64,000 bases of DNA from the NCBI RefSeq assembly GCF_042242105.1, contig NC_092019.1, positions 22,248,828-22,312,827 on the forward strand. The letters are read 5' to 3'. The stretch comes from Pempheris klunzingeri (lineage: Eukaryota; Chordata; Actinopteri; Acropomatiformes; Pempheridae). Made by a program: the position numbers and the translations under genes. Below are positions 34,521 through 47,640 of this stretch, in pieces (within the stretch, counting starts at the first letter, position 1; every line of letters starts with the position of its first letter). The notes below the pieces were generated by a model. It was not told the DNA's origin. It did no database searches and saw only the letters and a program-made list of their open reading frames with translations.

Positions 34521-35206
34521 GTAAGGGCTAATTTCAACACGCTCCTCCTCAAGCCTCTGTGTGTGTTCGGTCTGTCGAGTGCAATGTGTCTGTCGAGCAG
34601 CAGGGAGGACAGTGGAGTCGAAAAGTCAGCGTTTGTAGTTGTTTTTTTTTTTTTTTTTTGTCTTATTAATACGAGGTTTGGCTCATTTGACGAGGCAGCC
34701 ACAGGTGATAAGCGAAAATCGATCAGAGACATTTGGGTGAATCATCACTCCAGCTCGCATGAGACCACTTCCTGCGAAAGACAAATTGACATAAATTTCC
34801 TGCTTTCCTTTTTTTTAAACTTATTTTGTTGCCTACATGTTATTTTCACTGACTTTGCATGTTTGATTTTTTTCCTGAAAGTACATTATGTTCTTATTAT
34901 TTCAGATGGAAGAGGATATTGAAAGTTGAGGATCTGCTGGAATCGCAGCTTTACCCCAAGATGAGTGCTGCCTGTCATCATATTTCATCCGCTCTGGCCT
35001 TCATTGACACTGCATTGTGTCTTTATAACTTTAACTACTGCACAGTGAGCCAACAAGGTGTGACTCGGGATCTCTGATCATGCACTTGTGATGATACTCA
35101 GGCGGTCCTTCCCATATCCCATTCCTATTGTCTGTAACAAGGGCACAGCTTTCTATTCAGACCCTGTCCCTCTGAACCCACCTCTTCCCCTTTGAGTTTC
35201 TGGGCC

Positions 35207-36755
35207 ATGCTTCGAAAGAGAGGCTCTCTCATTCTTTGTGGTACGTTCCTGTTTATCACCTGGAACGCCATACTGGTGCTTCTGCTGTGGGGGAGACCAC
35301 CACCTGGCCAGCCAGGTGAGCCTGCCCCAGAGCGGAGAGATGTGGCTGAAAGGCCCACGAACGACGTGGTGGGAGATGTGCTCCGAATGGCAGACACGTT
35401 CGAAGCAGAGCTTGAAATGCAGAAAAAAATCCTGCTGCAGATCCAGAACCATCAGTCACTGTGGGAGCCGGCAAACAAAGACAGACCCAAGGTTGTCGCC
35501 CCCCTTCAGCCTGTCATTCCTATCCTGGTAATCGCCTGTAACAGGGTCACCGTGAAGCGATGCTTGGACAAACTCCTGGAGCACCGTCCTTCAGCAGAGC
35601 TTTACCCAATCATCGTGAGTCAGGACTGTGGACATGCAGAGACTGCAGAGGTGATTCGTTCTTATGGAAATCAAGTAATGCATCTGAAACAGCCGGACTT
35701 GACAGACATCGCTGTGCGACCAGAGCACAAGAAGTTTCAGGGTTACTACAAAATCTCCAGGCATTACCGCTGGGCTCTCAACCAAGTGTTCAAGACCCTT
35801 TCTCACTCCTCTGCTGTGATTGTAGAGGATGACCTGGAGGTAATCATGCCATCAAATAAGTGGCTTGAAATTGCTCCAGTTAATGCTTTAAAGTATTACA
35901 TAAGATTGCAAACATGATGGATACATGTAGATGTTAAAAACAATGCATATGTTGCATATTTCACATCAGTTGTGTTATTGTATGATTGACACAGTTGATT
36001 TCACTTGTTGACTTGCTCATGCAAACTGAAATTGAATTATTTATCTCCTACTGTAGGTGGCGCCAGACTTCTTTGAGTACTTCCGAGCCACGCTGCCACT
36101 CTTGAAATCTGACCCCAGTCTGTGGTGTGTGTCAGCCTGGAATGACAACGGAAGGGATGGCTACGTGGATCCAGGCAAGGCCAACTTGCTCTACCGGACA
36201 GATTTCTTTCCCGGTCTGGGGTGGATGCTCCTCAGGGAGGTGTGGGAGGAGCTGGAGCCCAAGTGGCCTGCTTCATTCTGGGACGACTGGATGCGTCAGC
36301 CAGAGCAGCGCCACAACCGTGCCTGTATACGCCCAGAAATCTCACGAACCCTAACCTTTGGCCGGAAGGGCGTGAGTCTGGGCCAGTTTTATGACAAGTA
36401 CCTACGTTACATTAAACTGAATACCAAATTTGTGCCTTTCACCAAGTTAGACCTGAGCTACTTGAAGGAGGAGACGTACAGAGAAAATTTTGAGAAGGAA
36501 GTTTACAGTGCTCCCTTGGTTGCATATGAAGGTGTTAAGCAGGGCCAGCTAAAAGGACCTGGGCCATTCCGACTTCAATACTCAAGCAAGGACAGTTTCA
36601 AAATGCTGGCCAAAAACCTGGGAATCATGGATGACTTGAAGTCTGGAGTCCCTAGGGCAGGATACAGAGGGGTTGTCAGTTTTATCTCAAAAGGACAGAG
36701 AATCTACTTGGCCCCTCCTCCGGGATGGACAAAGTATGACACCACCTGGAGTTGA
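35207..36755 (+). CDS. mgat1: Alpha-1,3-mannosyl-glycoprotein 2-beta-N-acetylglucosaminyltransferase (GnT-I), complete
   Basis: GnT-I adds the first GlcNAc to the Man5 core in the medial Golgi and so opens the way to hybrid and complex N-glycans. Coding exons 35207-35839 and 36057-36755 join in phase 0 to give 443 residues (human 445). It is a type II protein: a short cytosolic tail (MLRKRG), a membrane anchor at about 7-28, a stem, and then the catalytic domain from VIPILVIACNRVTVKRCLDKLL. The metal/nucleotide-sugar motif EDD is at about 207-209, followed by VAPDFFEYFRAT, WCVSAWNDNG, FWDDWMR and the C-terminal DDLKSGVPRAGYRG. The start is the first ATG in frame; an upstream TTG frame extension was ignored. 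The 217-bp intron falls right after the EDD-containing block. Mammalian MGAT1 has its coding sequence in a single exon, as far as I recall, so this intron is unusual. The end fits tail ATTAAA at 37406. Confidence 0.96.
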
Positions 36756-37405
36756 TAATCCGGAAGAAAGCATATGTGCAGTAGCCTTTTTGTAATCTCT
36801 AATTTTCAATTGGGGAAAGCATTCCAGACCAAAGACGAATGTCCTTAAAGTTTCTCATTGATTGAATGAAATGTACTCTAGTTGATTGTGCTTGATAACA
36901 CAGAATGGATTGTCCCTCTTTCCGGTGTAGGGGTTATTGCCAATGCCACTCAGGTCTTTTTCACTGTTCCAAAACATTTCTTACAGTATACAATCCTGCC
37001 GAAACAGTTTGTAAGACACACCTACTGTTTTGTCTAACAAACAGAAATCTATTTTTATATAATGCTAATTGTGCACATGACATTCATTAATGCATTCAAT
37101 GCAATTGCCCAGTTTGCAGCATCTGTTTAAATTATTTGCAATCTCTGGTAGTCTATTGTGAACTGTTTATGTCAGGTACAAATATGAAAACCTAATCTGT
37201 GGTATGGTTGCTTATGGTGGTGGTGACTGGTCATAACTGCAGTATAATCTGTCATTTGATTCACATTATGTCTTCTATGAAAATCAGTTTGTCACACTTA
37301 CACTTTAATGTCAAATAATTTTGTTTAATGATTATACAATGTAGTAGTCCTTGCAGGTTTGTCACCTTGCAAACTACAACATTAGTGTGTTTGTATGTTT
37401 TTTGA

Positions 37406-37411
37406 ATTAAA
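37406..37411 (+). terminator. Candidate polyadenylation signal of mgat1
   Basis: ATTAAA occurs 650 bases after the mgat1 stop codon. A second candidate, AATAAA, lies at 37722. I cannot tell which is used; the intervening DNA shows no gene. Confidence 0.4.
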
Positions 37412-37849
37412 AAAAACAATACTCGATTTTCTTTTTTAATGAATTGCTTAACTCTGTTATCTTTTCCATGCTCTCAGTTCAGACATGCATTACACCACTT
37501 GTAGGAAGTTAACTCAGTCTGTGCAGCCAAACGCTATTCAGTGTTATTTTAAATAGTAGTAGTACATGATTGAGAAGACATCAACAATATGATATAATGG
37601 TGCAGCCATTAAAATAAGGTCACTCAGTGTATCCATGATAGAGCTTCGATTGAGGGTTGGACCGAGCAGATGCATTATATCTAAAACTCTGTGGGATAAG
37701 ATTCTTCTAATGCTACTTGATAATAAAATTTGTACTAACGAAACACTACGTGTCCATAAAAATGGCAACAACACACAGCGTATTAAACATATTATTTAAC
37801 ACCACTCGTCCATGTCAGGGATCAGTTTGTTTCGTTTTTTATCTGTGAC

Positions 37850-38354
37850 GGTGAGGAAACGTGTCTACGGTAGCCGCACTGGCTCAAACGTTGTAACGCG
37901 TCTGTTTACTTCATTTGTATTGATGATGTGAGACCGAAACCGCTAGCTAGCCTAGCCTAGCCTAGCTAAAGCAATTAAGAGCCGGTGGGAGATGGAGGAG
38001 AGAACATGTGTGATGGGGGGGCACAGTGATGGGCCTCCTTTTGCGTTTCATCTCATGATAGCAAGTTGTCCTCATCTGGTTGTTGTAAAGCAGCCGTTAA
38101 ATTCTCAGTGACGGAGTTAGCCTGTTAGCATGCGAGGCTAGCTTCAGAGGGTTCGTGTTTTTCTGTGATGTGATATGGCACATTGCAAACTCAGCAACAG
38201 TCGTCACCACTGGAATTATTTACCAATGTACCCCTGCTGAGTAACACTGAATTTTGGTTAACGGGACCGGGCTTTTGTGGGTTACTTAGCCACCACGTCT
38301 GCTGGTGAAGCAACCTTAGCTAACGCTGCCTCTACCGAAACCATCAGGCCTGGA
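37850..38354 (+). promoter_or_regulatory. Probable sh3bp5l promoter / 5' UTR
   Basis: CpG-containing DNA with a short tandem CTAGC repeat (about 37943-37968) precedes the sh3bp5l ATG without a stop-free coding extension that begins with ATG. The exact transcription start is not visible. Confidence 0.4.
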
Positions 38355-41300
38355 ATGGAGCCTGGCGACTTGCGTGAGAGCCCCGCCGGGTCCGGCGAGT
38401 CAGATGCAGGGGATTGGAGGGAGGTTATTCCCGGTGAGGAAGAGGAAGTCAAGGCTGCCGAAACTAATGGAAACCCATTAGAGACAGCGCTCAGGGACAC
38501 CTGCGAGGAAGGTGAAAGTGAAAAACAAAAATGCGTGGGAGAACAATTACACAGTCCCTACGAGGAGGAACTAGACCCCAGAATCCAGGTAGGAGAGCCT
38601 CCAGCTGGGGTTTGTTAGTGGTCATTTACCCTACAAGGAGCGAGGCTGACACATTAGTTAGCCAAGCTGTAAGTTTATTTAACGGCACCTGGGTGGGTGA
38701 TACTGGATCACCTTTGGGTTAAGCCTAACTGCGAGTTAGCTTTGTCGGAATAAAAACATTTTGATCATTCTTTTGTGCCTTGCATCAGTTTCATAATACA
38801 GTAATCTGTGCAAATCCTGTTGTCAGATCAGCAGTGATTATGTTGTCAGTTGACACAAAAATGCACCATTATGTCTTCATTACAGCCCGTTTGTGCCTTA
38901 TTTGCATTACTATTTAATTCAAACAGTTTCAGCGTCATTATATTGAATGAAATGTTAACACAGGAGATTTAAGCTGAAGATAGTTTACTTGAAGAATATA
39001 CATTTTCACTAGTTGTTGATAAGTACATAAAGCAGCACATTATTATTATTTTTTCCCACAGGAGGAGTTGGAGCATCTTAATGAAGCAAGCGCAGAGATC
39101 AACAGACTAGAACTGCAGTTGGATGTAAGTTTAAAAAAAAAAAAAAAAAGAAAGAAAAACACTTTCCACCCAATTAGGGGCATTTTTCAGTCTTTCTAAA
39201 CATGACTGAAAAATATGGAAAACAGTTTGAACAAAAATACTTTGATTTTGACAAAACAATACTCATGAGAAAAGTGAAAAGAACTGAACCCAGGGACTGC
39301 TTGAGGGTCTGTCTCTGTCGTTAAATATTTTAGTAGTAGTACCAATCAATATGATAATTGTGTTTTCGGCATCTCTAGGCATACTGTCTGGAAAAGCTAG
39401 AACTCTTAAAATGGAAAATGCATTGGTGCCGATAGTTTGACACAGTGAATGGATTGCTCACTGGCAGCCATACTTCTGTGTGAAATCTAATCGGCTATTC
39501 CATTACAGGTAAATCTAATCTTGTCATTTTCATGCATTAACCATCCAGGATGCCAGATCAGGGTACAGGAAGATCCTCACAGAGTCTGCCAGGAAGCTAA
39601 ACGCTCAGAGCTCTCAGCTTGGTGGCTGCATAGAGAAAGCAAGACCCTACTATGAAGCTCGCCGCCTTGCAAAAGAGGTACGCTCAGAAAACATGTGTCC
39701 CACTTGTCTCACTACGATATATGTAAGCCTTTGAGAAATCTTCTTTGTCAGAAATACAGTTTACTATGTTGAGATGCAGGAGCTAAAAATGCTGTGAGCG
39801 AAAGTGAATACAGTGCCTAGAGATTGGCTTATCCTGGTAGCTAGGTTCTAGTCTCGGTGTAAGCAGGACCTTCTGAAGTTTCCTCAAACTAGGCACTTTG
39901 TACCTACCGGATCCAGGAGCTCTGCTGAGAGCAAGAGAAAGTCATTTTACCCGTTGTTTTTTTTTTTAATTGGCCAGTGTGAACCAGCACAAACATGATT
40001 TAAAGTGACTTTTTTGGACCACTCATCTTCTGGTCCTGTTCCTATTCAGCATTGAAACGCATCTGGGGATGAGCTTACCACAAGAGGCAAGCTCACCAAT
40101 ACAGGAGAAGCTCCCAAAATAAATACATTCTTCAAAATCTTTGATCTGATTGCTCAGACAGCAGTTGGAGGTAGGCAGGGATGCATCAGTCGACATATGC
40201 GGTGTAGGGTTCCTACTGGTTATCATTGTGCATATAGCCTTACACCCCCTACACACTGTTCTCTACCTACACCAAAGAACATAGACGAGCTTTAGATGCC
40301 TTCTCTATTTTGCAGCGATTACAGTTTTAGACATCTAAAAGTAAATCTGAGTTGAACTCTGATCACAAGTGGACAATCAAAATGCATTTGAGATTAATTC
40401 TAATGCCAGGTGTAAACTGCCACCCATTTTAGCAGGAAGTAGCCCTGCACACAATCTGGATACAAGATAATTTGCCTTATGGGAAATTGTGAACAGTTAA
40501 AATTACAAATTTAAATAGATGTATTTGAAAGGCAGTTTTTTCTTCACTTACCTGTTGGACTTCAACATCAAGCATTTTAAATCAAAAACTATGATGAAAA
40601 AATATTGATTTTAATGGGACCTAAGGCGACAATGGGGCATGTCCCTGTCATATTCCACTTCTGTAGGCTGTAAAAGTTCTGTCTGCTCTGTAGGCACAGC
40701 AGGAGACCCAAAAAGCAGCTTTGAGCTACGAGAGAGCGGTTTCTATGCACACAGCTGCCAGGGAGATGGTCTATGTGGCGGAGCAGGGCCTGATGGCTGA
40801 TGGCAAGAACACCCTGGATCCCACCTGGCAGGAGATGCTCAACCATGCTACCTCCAAGGTAAAATGACAGCGGACCCAGGTTGAGTCAGCCATGTACGGT
40901 AGGTGCAGGGTGACTCTGGTGTCTCAAATGGGATGATACATGTTTTTTTCAGGACGGTAAAACATTGACTGGTAAGTAGAAAGAGCAAAGCATTTTGGTG
41001 GATAGCGACAAAGGAATAAAACAAGAAGCCAAATCGGTTTAAGCCGTTTATCTGGTTGTTTATTTGAGCAGAATTACACGTACAAGACAAACCGGCAATA
41101 GTCTTGTTACACGAGTACTCCACTGATTTAGCATTGCACATCTTATAACACTAATAGACTCCCAGTGAACAACAACAGTGAAAAATCAATACAGCAGAAC
41201 CGGAGATGTCGTTACTCTACACGTTCCTCTTCCTTGTCAAAACATCCTCTCTACTTTACCCAATATGCAACTTGACTGCCGACAGCTGCATCTATACAAA

Positions 41301-42608
41301 ACAGTCTTAACAACAACTGAACATTATAACTGTCATGATGATGGGCGTTATTGCAGGACTGTTGTATTAGACTGCATTAACCGTAGCTCCAAATAAACTG
41401 CAACATTAAACTCCACTGCTCTTTTTTCACATATGCAGCAGGACTCCCCAAGACTTGTAAACAGACTTGGATGTGTAAAATTCATGCAGTTCTTCTTTTA
41501 ACTTTAGCAGTTTGCAGGTGACAAGGCACTAGGAATGTGTGTGTGCGCTTGTGTGTGTGTGCGCTTGTGTGTGTGTGTTTAAACACTCTGCTCCTGCATG
41601 TCTCTCACAGGTGAATGAGGCCGAGGAGGAGCGACTCCGCAGTGAGAGGGAGCACATGCGCGTCACGCACGCCTGTCAGGAGGCTGAGGCTCGGGTTCAG
41701 ATGCTGCAAAAGTCCCTCAAAAGAGTCATTGTGAAATCCAAACCGTACTTTGAGCTCAAGGCACAGTTCAATCACATACTGGAGGTAATGCTGACACGCA
41801 GAGCCCTGTAACACCTCTGTTTGTGACACCGTAAGTGCATTACAGGGTGCTTGCTGAAGCTTACTTTGCTCTCTCCCACCAGTCTCACTTTCTCACGAGA
41901 AAAAAATAATCTCCATCTGTTTAATTGCACTGTAAACACGCTGCTGAGTTAGCAAAAATGCTGTAACATATTCTGTATCTTATGGATTTTCTTGGGGGGT
42001 CACCGGTAGGTTATGGCATAAAATCAATGTTGAAATTGATGATGAAAGTTGCTGTGCCCTCTGTGTGACTCCAGGAGAACAAGGCCAAAGTGCTGCAGCT
42101 GGAGCAGCAAGTAGCCAAAGTGAAGACCCGCTATTCCATCGCCTTACGAAACCTGGAACAAATCAGCGAGCAGATCCACGCTCAGAGAGGCAGGGACCAG
42201 GCCGAGGGAGGACGCCCCACTGTCTGCGGTGGGCGGAGTCCCCCCGTTGGAGCGGAGTCCGACAAGAAGGAGGGCGGTACCTGCAGTGGGGGTGCGACGG
42301 GGACAGATCGGGTGGGTGCCACAGACCTGGTGGAGAAATACAAGGAGAAGGAGAATGAAAAGGAGAGGGAGCGGGCGGGGTCGGATTCCCTCTCGGTGTT
42401 CAGCCTGCAGACCATCGCTTCCGACTTGGAGAAATATGACTCCATTGAGCACCTCGGGGACCTCAGCGACGTGGGGAGTGTAACTGGGGATGAGGGGGAG
42501 AAGGAGAGAGGCGGAGCGATGGACAGAAGAGACAAGCTGACGGAAACATCCGCCAAAGAGCGCCAGCAGCAGTTCTACAAGCAGCACCACCGAAGCTTCA
42601 GTTTGTGA
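38355..42608 (+). CDS. sh3bp5l: SH3-binding domain protein 5-like, complete
   Basis: SH3BP5 family proteins are coiled-coil guanine-nucleotide exchange factors for Rab11. Six exons join in phase 0: 38355-38588, 39062-39124, 39549-39677, 40694-40858, 41611-41784 and 42075-42608. They give 432 residues. Residues 1-75 are acidic and poorly conserved, ending in EEELDPRIQ. Residues about 76-290 are the long coiled-coil core, with family wording EELEHLNEASAEINRLELQL, CIEKARPYYEARRLAKEAQQ, DPTWQEMLNHAT, PYFELKAQFNHILEENKAK and RNLEQISEQIHA. The C-terminal 140 residues are low-complexity and charged, closing with the conserved HHRSFSL, a likely phosphorylated tail. The ATG at 38355 is the first in frame. 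It matches SH3BP5L better than SH3BP5 in the N-terminal and C-terminal signatures. Fish may carry two copies (a/b), which cannot be distinguished here. Confidence 0.95.
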
Positions 42609-44157
42609 GGTCATAGGTGTGTCATAGATATAACAGCTGTAAACACTACTACTAAAGTAAAATGTGAGTTATCAAATTAGTACAAATTAGGGTGAACACG
42701 TAGGTACCAACTAACGTATAAGACAACAAATTAACCGCGAATGGAGTGGTGGAGTTGTAGGTGTATGATACCTGGTGTAAATAAGCACACATACATTGAC
42801 TGACATTATTCTAAAGCTGACGCTGATCAATAGTTAACATCGCAGCCTTGTTAGAACACTACTGGACGCTTTCAACCCTCCAGGACAACTAAACTGTATA
42901 TTCACTCCCTGTGAGGGACTCTGGGTAGGATTTGTTCCTTGAGCATGAAGGAACAGTGAAGAAAGATCAAAAGCCCTGTTGGGACAGGCATATTTAGAAG
43001 GGACTCTGCCAGGCTAATGGTTGATCTAATTTGGCGAGACGGGCAAAAGAACCCCCCCCCCCCACCCTCCCCCCATTGTGTCCAGTCTTATCAGCGATCG
43101 CTTCAAGGTAGAGGGCGGCGGGGAATGCACGCTCATATCCACCCTCGTCAGGTTAGCGTGTAGGGGAAGAATGACAAAAACAGTTCTCTGTCAGAGCAGA
43201 GTGAAAGCACGTTAGAAATCACATTACGTATATTTATTTCTAGTAACATGCTGCAAGTAAGGCTTTGTTATTTTTGGCACGAGAGAATGTGTTTTTTGAA
43301 AATTCCTGAAACGATGAATTGAATTAACAGGGACTGTTTGGCTCTTTTCCCTCCAACAGCATGCACTCCTTGTTGGCTATTTAAACAGATATGTGTGACA
43401 TGTATCTCGAGCTGTATGCTCAAACACTGACACCATTGAAGCTAAGGTGATGAAGCTCAGCCATTTTTTCTTTTTATCGTTGCTGTTCTGTAGTCTTATG
43501 ATGCAAAAAGCCTTTCCCAACTTTGTATTATTTTGTCATTGTTTACATTTGTATGAGCTGATTTCTGTGGCAGCAAATCCTCTCTTGTTTGCCTTTTTGT
43601 TTTTTAAGACAAATTTGTTCTTGTAATTCGGAGTGTGCCTTGACACAGAACAAGCAACAAATGAAGCATCAGTTGTACTTTGTTGTTAGCTCATCCGTAC
43701 TTTTGTTTAGAGCTATTTTAAAGAACAAGTGTGCGCCTTTTTTTATGATTTTTAATTCCGATTTTAACAATCGGAGTCACCCAGGCACAGTTTGACGACT
43801 TTTTTTTTTTTTTGGTTGACTTTTTTTGTGATCTTTCTTTCTACGATATTGTACTTTGAATGTCAAAGTGTAAGACACAAAAGTCGAGAAATGACTTGTG
43901 TATGTATGTAATTATTACAAAGCTGGAAAATATTGACATGTACAGTTACATGTGCTGCTGATTTGAATATTTGACAAGTTTGTTGTACAGATGCTGTGGA
44001 CACCCGCAGGTTGATGTGTGTATGACGTCTGTATTTAAATCACTATTGTTGCACCTCACCTTCACCTCTGTCTTATTAACAGTTAGTCCTCACCATTTTA
44101 ATGGCATTTGTGAAATTAGTCAGAATGGCACTCACTATCACTCCTATAACCAATAAA
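42609..44157 (+). other. sh3bp5l 3' UTR to polyadenylation signal
   Basis: About 1.55 kb of non-coding DNA follows the stop and reaches AATAAA at 44152-44157. No other gene is seen. It contains short homopolymers (C at about 43052, T at about 43800). The UTR call is an inference from position. Confidence 0.45.
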
Positions 44158-44733
44158 TCTGGGCCTGTCAGATTCCCACATGTTCATATTTATTTGATAT
44201 CTTGTAGTATGAAAGAAGGCAGGAGAAGACCAGAATCCCTGTTTTACAGATGCAGGCAGAGGGATGGGGAGACAGAGGGAGAGGTTATGTCTTCCTCAGC
44301 CGTCCTTCAATTATTCAGCAGATGTATAAATATGAAGCAGGATGCTGATCTCAGAATAGATGGCAGAGGAGGAGCACAGAATGGTTGGAAAGATACAACA
44401 GAGGAGATGAAGGAGTCGATGGGCTCTGATTTAATAGATGGCCAGTGTTGTAGAAATGACTGACTGCTGCTTCCTTGACTTAACTCCAAAGGGCTTTAGA
44501 GAAAGGCTTAAAGTAGTCACTGTTAATACCACGGCGCCGTATCTGCACCTCCATCCGTGTCTAGTCCTCCTGCCGTGATATAATTATTCACGGTGGGATC
44601 AATCTGCAAGCTTACCATAAACCCAAAGCCTCCTCGTATGATTCATTATGATATTTTTCGCTTTTGTGGGCCCGGACCTTGGCGTGTTTCATCTTGGAAA
44701 GGAGGGAGGAGGAGGAGGAGGAGGAGGGGGGCA

Positions 44734-45154
44734 TATAAATGCGTGAGAGAGGGACCGTTACGCACGGTGCGTCTCCATCATGACGTCGTGAATTAGCTCA
44801 AGATCGTAGAGGGGGAGAGAAAAAAGGAGGGGAGTGTGGTGAATCGGTGTTTCGTCGTTTATGGGGACGCGTTTGTACATAGTGCATGTCTATTTTTTGT
44901 ACGGGTTCTTGTCGTTTCTTAACCTTTGCCATACGTAAACTGCAATACATGGAGGGAACCCGAGCACGATACGTTTTGTGTCTGTGACATCCTGTTTACG
45001 AACGGAGCAGCTTGCACAGTTATAGCCATATTAATAGAGCCATACAAATCGCAAAGATGCACATTTTTACCAAATAATCCGACTGTGGGCTTTCCCTGGC
45101 GGGTCCCATCCGGAGGACGCACTGTTATCTTGACTGAGCGCATCGAAACTAATA
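44734..45154 (+). promoter_or_regulatory. Candidate gabbr1 promoter with TATA-like box, CRE and first-exon donor
   Basis: TATAAAT at 44734-44740 follows a GA-rich tract. About 45 bases downstream is TGACGTC (44781-44787), a cAMP-response element core. A near-perfect donor GTAAGTAC starts at 45155 and could join to the acceptor before 48239, ahead of the gabbr1 start codon. CREB control of mammalian GABBR1 promoters is established, which makes the site attractive. The exon itself has no conserved coding sequence and contains upstream ATGs, so this is a suggestion. Confidence 0.35.
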
Positions 45155-46251
45155 GTAAGTACACATGTAACAGCTTTGCTTCAGGGGGGCTACATGCTAC
45201 TATTACTGTAAGGTCGCGATATTAGTCTGCATTTATTCAGAAAAAAAAGGCTCCGTTTCACATGTGAATAATCCAGACGGATGCCAAATTCGTGCCTCAT
45301 TTTGCATGCAAAGGCCATACATTTTCGATGGGCACAGGCCAGATTTGTTTTGAGTCCCTTCTTGCAGGAAACCATCACCACCCTGCGCGCGTTTTACCTC
45401 TTTTATGGTCCAGGAGGAGAGGACGGCAGGATGAGATGTTCCACCTTTCTAAACAGCACGCAGCCGCTTTAAGCAGATGACATGTTATTATTGAGATCCA
45501 TTCATGGAGGACTATACGGGCTTGTTAATATGGTCGGCCTTCCCCTACAGGCCGTCACGGATTCCCTTGTCAACAGCCGACAAGTAACTACCGGCAGCAT
45601 ACGGTTGGTGGCACCCTTACTGTGACCCTCACGTCTCAACAGTTCATGCTCAGCCATGCACGAAATACAGCATCTGAGTCTGTGTGCATGTAGGGTGCCT
45701 TGTGGACCCGCTGTAGAGCTGGGACATGGCGTGAGCTGGCTTCGGTGACTGAAATGGACCTGAGCACCCCTGTCCGATGCAGCTTCCGGCATTAGTTAGC
45801 GCACAAGGAAGCAGGCGGTGTCTGCAACAGTGGCACGAGAGGTGGAAGAGGATGTGCATGGGCTGGAGGTGCTTCTGTAACATGGGCGCGCTCTCCCTCT
45901 CTCTCCCCCCCTCTCTCCCTCTCTCCCCCCCCCCCTCTCTCTCTCTCAAGGCTGCAGTGTTTTGGAGCAGTGAAGGCGCTGTCCGTGGTGCTGAAGCCTT
46001 AATTGCATTTAAAGCTCGGGGCTAGCTGACGGCCCCCTTCCCCCTGTCTGCTCAGTGCCTCTGCAGCCTGATGGAGTCAGGCCGCCTCGTCCGCGCTACA
46101 CTCACTCACATAGTTTGCTTTTATCCGGCTCAGTGTGTGATCGCTGATATTAATGACTCCTGCTGGGCTGTCCTTCTTTCTCCCCCTTTTCTCTCTCCTG
46201 CCTCCCCTCCCTCCGTCCTACACAGGTCTAAATCACACACTGTATGCTGCC

Positions 46252-46253
<2 letters not shown>

Positions 46254-46285
<32 letters not shown>

Positions 46286-46644
46286 ATGCACACTCTCTGG
46301 TGGTGTCTACCTCCTGCATGCTTCTTGTCAGTGAACTCTAAAAATACACTGGATAATGCTAATGAAGTATCCAGCAGAGTTTGTCTGTCTTCCACAAGCA
46401 AGCCTCGCTGCCATCTGTCTCCCTCACTGTGGTGCTTTGCTTTGTTATGCCCCCACCCTCCCACCCACTTCACCACACACACACACACACACACACACCC
46501 TCAACCTGCTTACAGCCTTGTTAAGTGTGCGTGTATGGATGTGTTTATGTTTGTGCATGTGCGACAACCTCATAAAGCAACGTTTATTATTCAAAACTGC
46601 AAATGAGCAGCTATATATAGTTTGTTTATCATTGATACAGTCAG

Positions 46645-46680
<36 letters not shown>
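46254..46680. repeat. Three CA/GT microsatellites
   Basis: Runs lie at about 46254-46282 (CA), 46475-46498 (CA) and 46646-46678 (GT), in the presumed first intron of gabbr1. The short open frames across them are artefacts. Confidence 0.9.
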
Positions 46681-46681
<1 letters not shown>

Positions 46682-47169
46682 TGTTTCCCTTCCTGCCAGC
46701 ACTTGAAGCGCTGTGGCTCACGGGACTTTTGACTTTTTGCTGGTTAGCTTAGCACACTCATTCTGTTCTCATGAAATCTGCAGATTAGACAGTCAGTGTG
46801 ACTGCTAAGTGGTGCGTCGTTTCACCATCCTTGTGAATTGGATGGAGTCTTTCTACACATCAAGCAGTGTTAAGTTAATGGAATAGTTTGCTCTATTTCT
46901 TATTTCTTGACCGATGTTTATTGATTTAATTGTCACTCTTCCTCTGAAGGGGAACTCTTCCTCAGCCCAGCTCAGCTCAGAGCAGATTGTACACATCAAA
47001 GTGTGTTTACAGCTGGAGTATCACTGCATATGCGAAAAAAGTTGAAAAAAAAAACCCTTTGTGCCGCCAAAAGGAGCCGTGTGAAGTCTGGAAAATTCTC
47101 TCAGGTGTCACTCGTGTCAGTGGCAGATGGGGCTCAAGAGTACAAGTTTGAAAATGAACGATATGTGGG

Positions 47170-47640
47170 TGTGTGGCGTTAGCATAGACTGGATATAAGA
47201 ATGCCGCCGATTGATGTGTGGACTGCCATTTTGAAGTCCATTGAATGTGGCATTTAGGCTGTCACCATCTGGGGTTTGAAGCCTGAATCGATGTTCATTC
47301 TGTGAATTTCCTGCCTCTGATTGGTTAGGTTTAGGCATGACCTGCCTCTGAATTGGTTACTCACAAGGTAGTCCTGCCCTAAAGCATACCCTGCTTTATC
47401 ATCTGTTTTCCTCTAAACGGGAACATAAGTTACTAAATGAGCATAATCCTGTATCGAAGAAGACCTGAAACTAGCGGCTGAGACCATAAACTCATTAGGA
47501 AAGGGTTTTACTGAGGAAATAAATCAAACCTGATGGGCTGTTTTCTCATAGACTTGCATGCAATTGGTCTTCTTTTTTGGAAACACCGGAGTCACTGTCT
47601 GCTGGCAGGTCTTCTGCCTAGATTTTAACCATTAAAAAGA
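47170..47640. repeat. Teleost interspersed repeat, plus orientation
   Basis: The wording TAGCATAGACTGGATATAAGAA, TGTGGACTGCCATTTTGAAG and GACCATAAACTCATTAGGAAAG belongs to a fish repeat I recall as very common. Another copy lies in the opposite orientation at 53100-53870, where it is split by a MITE. Confidence 0.55.

Noticed and set aside
35192-35206. Five-residue upstream extension of the mgat1 frame
   Set aside because: It begins at TTG; the ATG at 35207 matches the start of known MGAT1 proteins.
38277-38354. 26-residue upstream extension of the sh3bp5l frame
   Set aside because: It begins at GTG; the first ATG is at 38355.
42144-42614. 156-residue and 124-residue minus-strand frames opposite sh3bp5l exon 6
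   Set aside because: They are antisense shadows of a conserved plus-strand exon.
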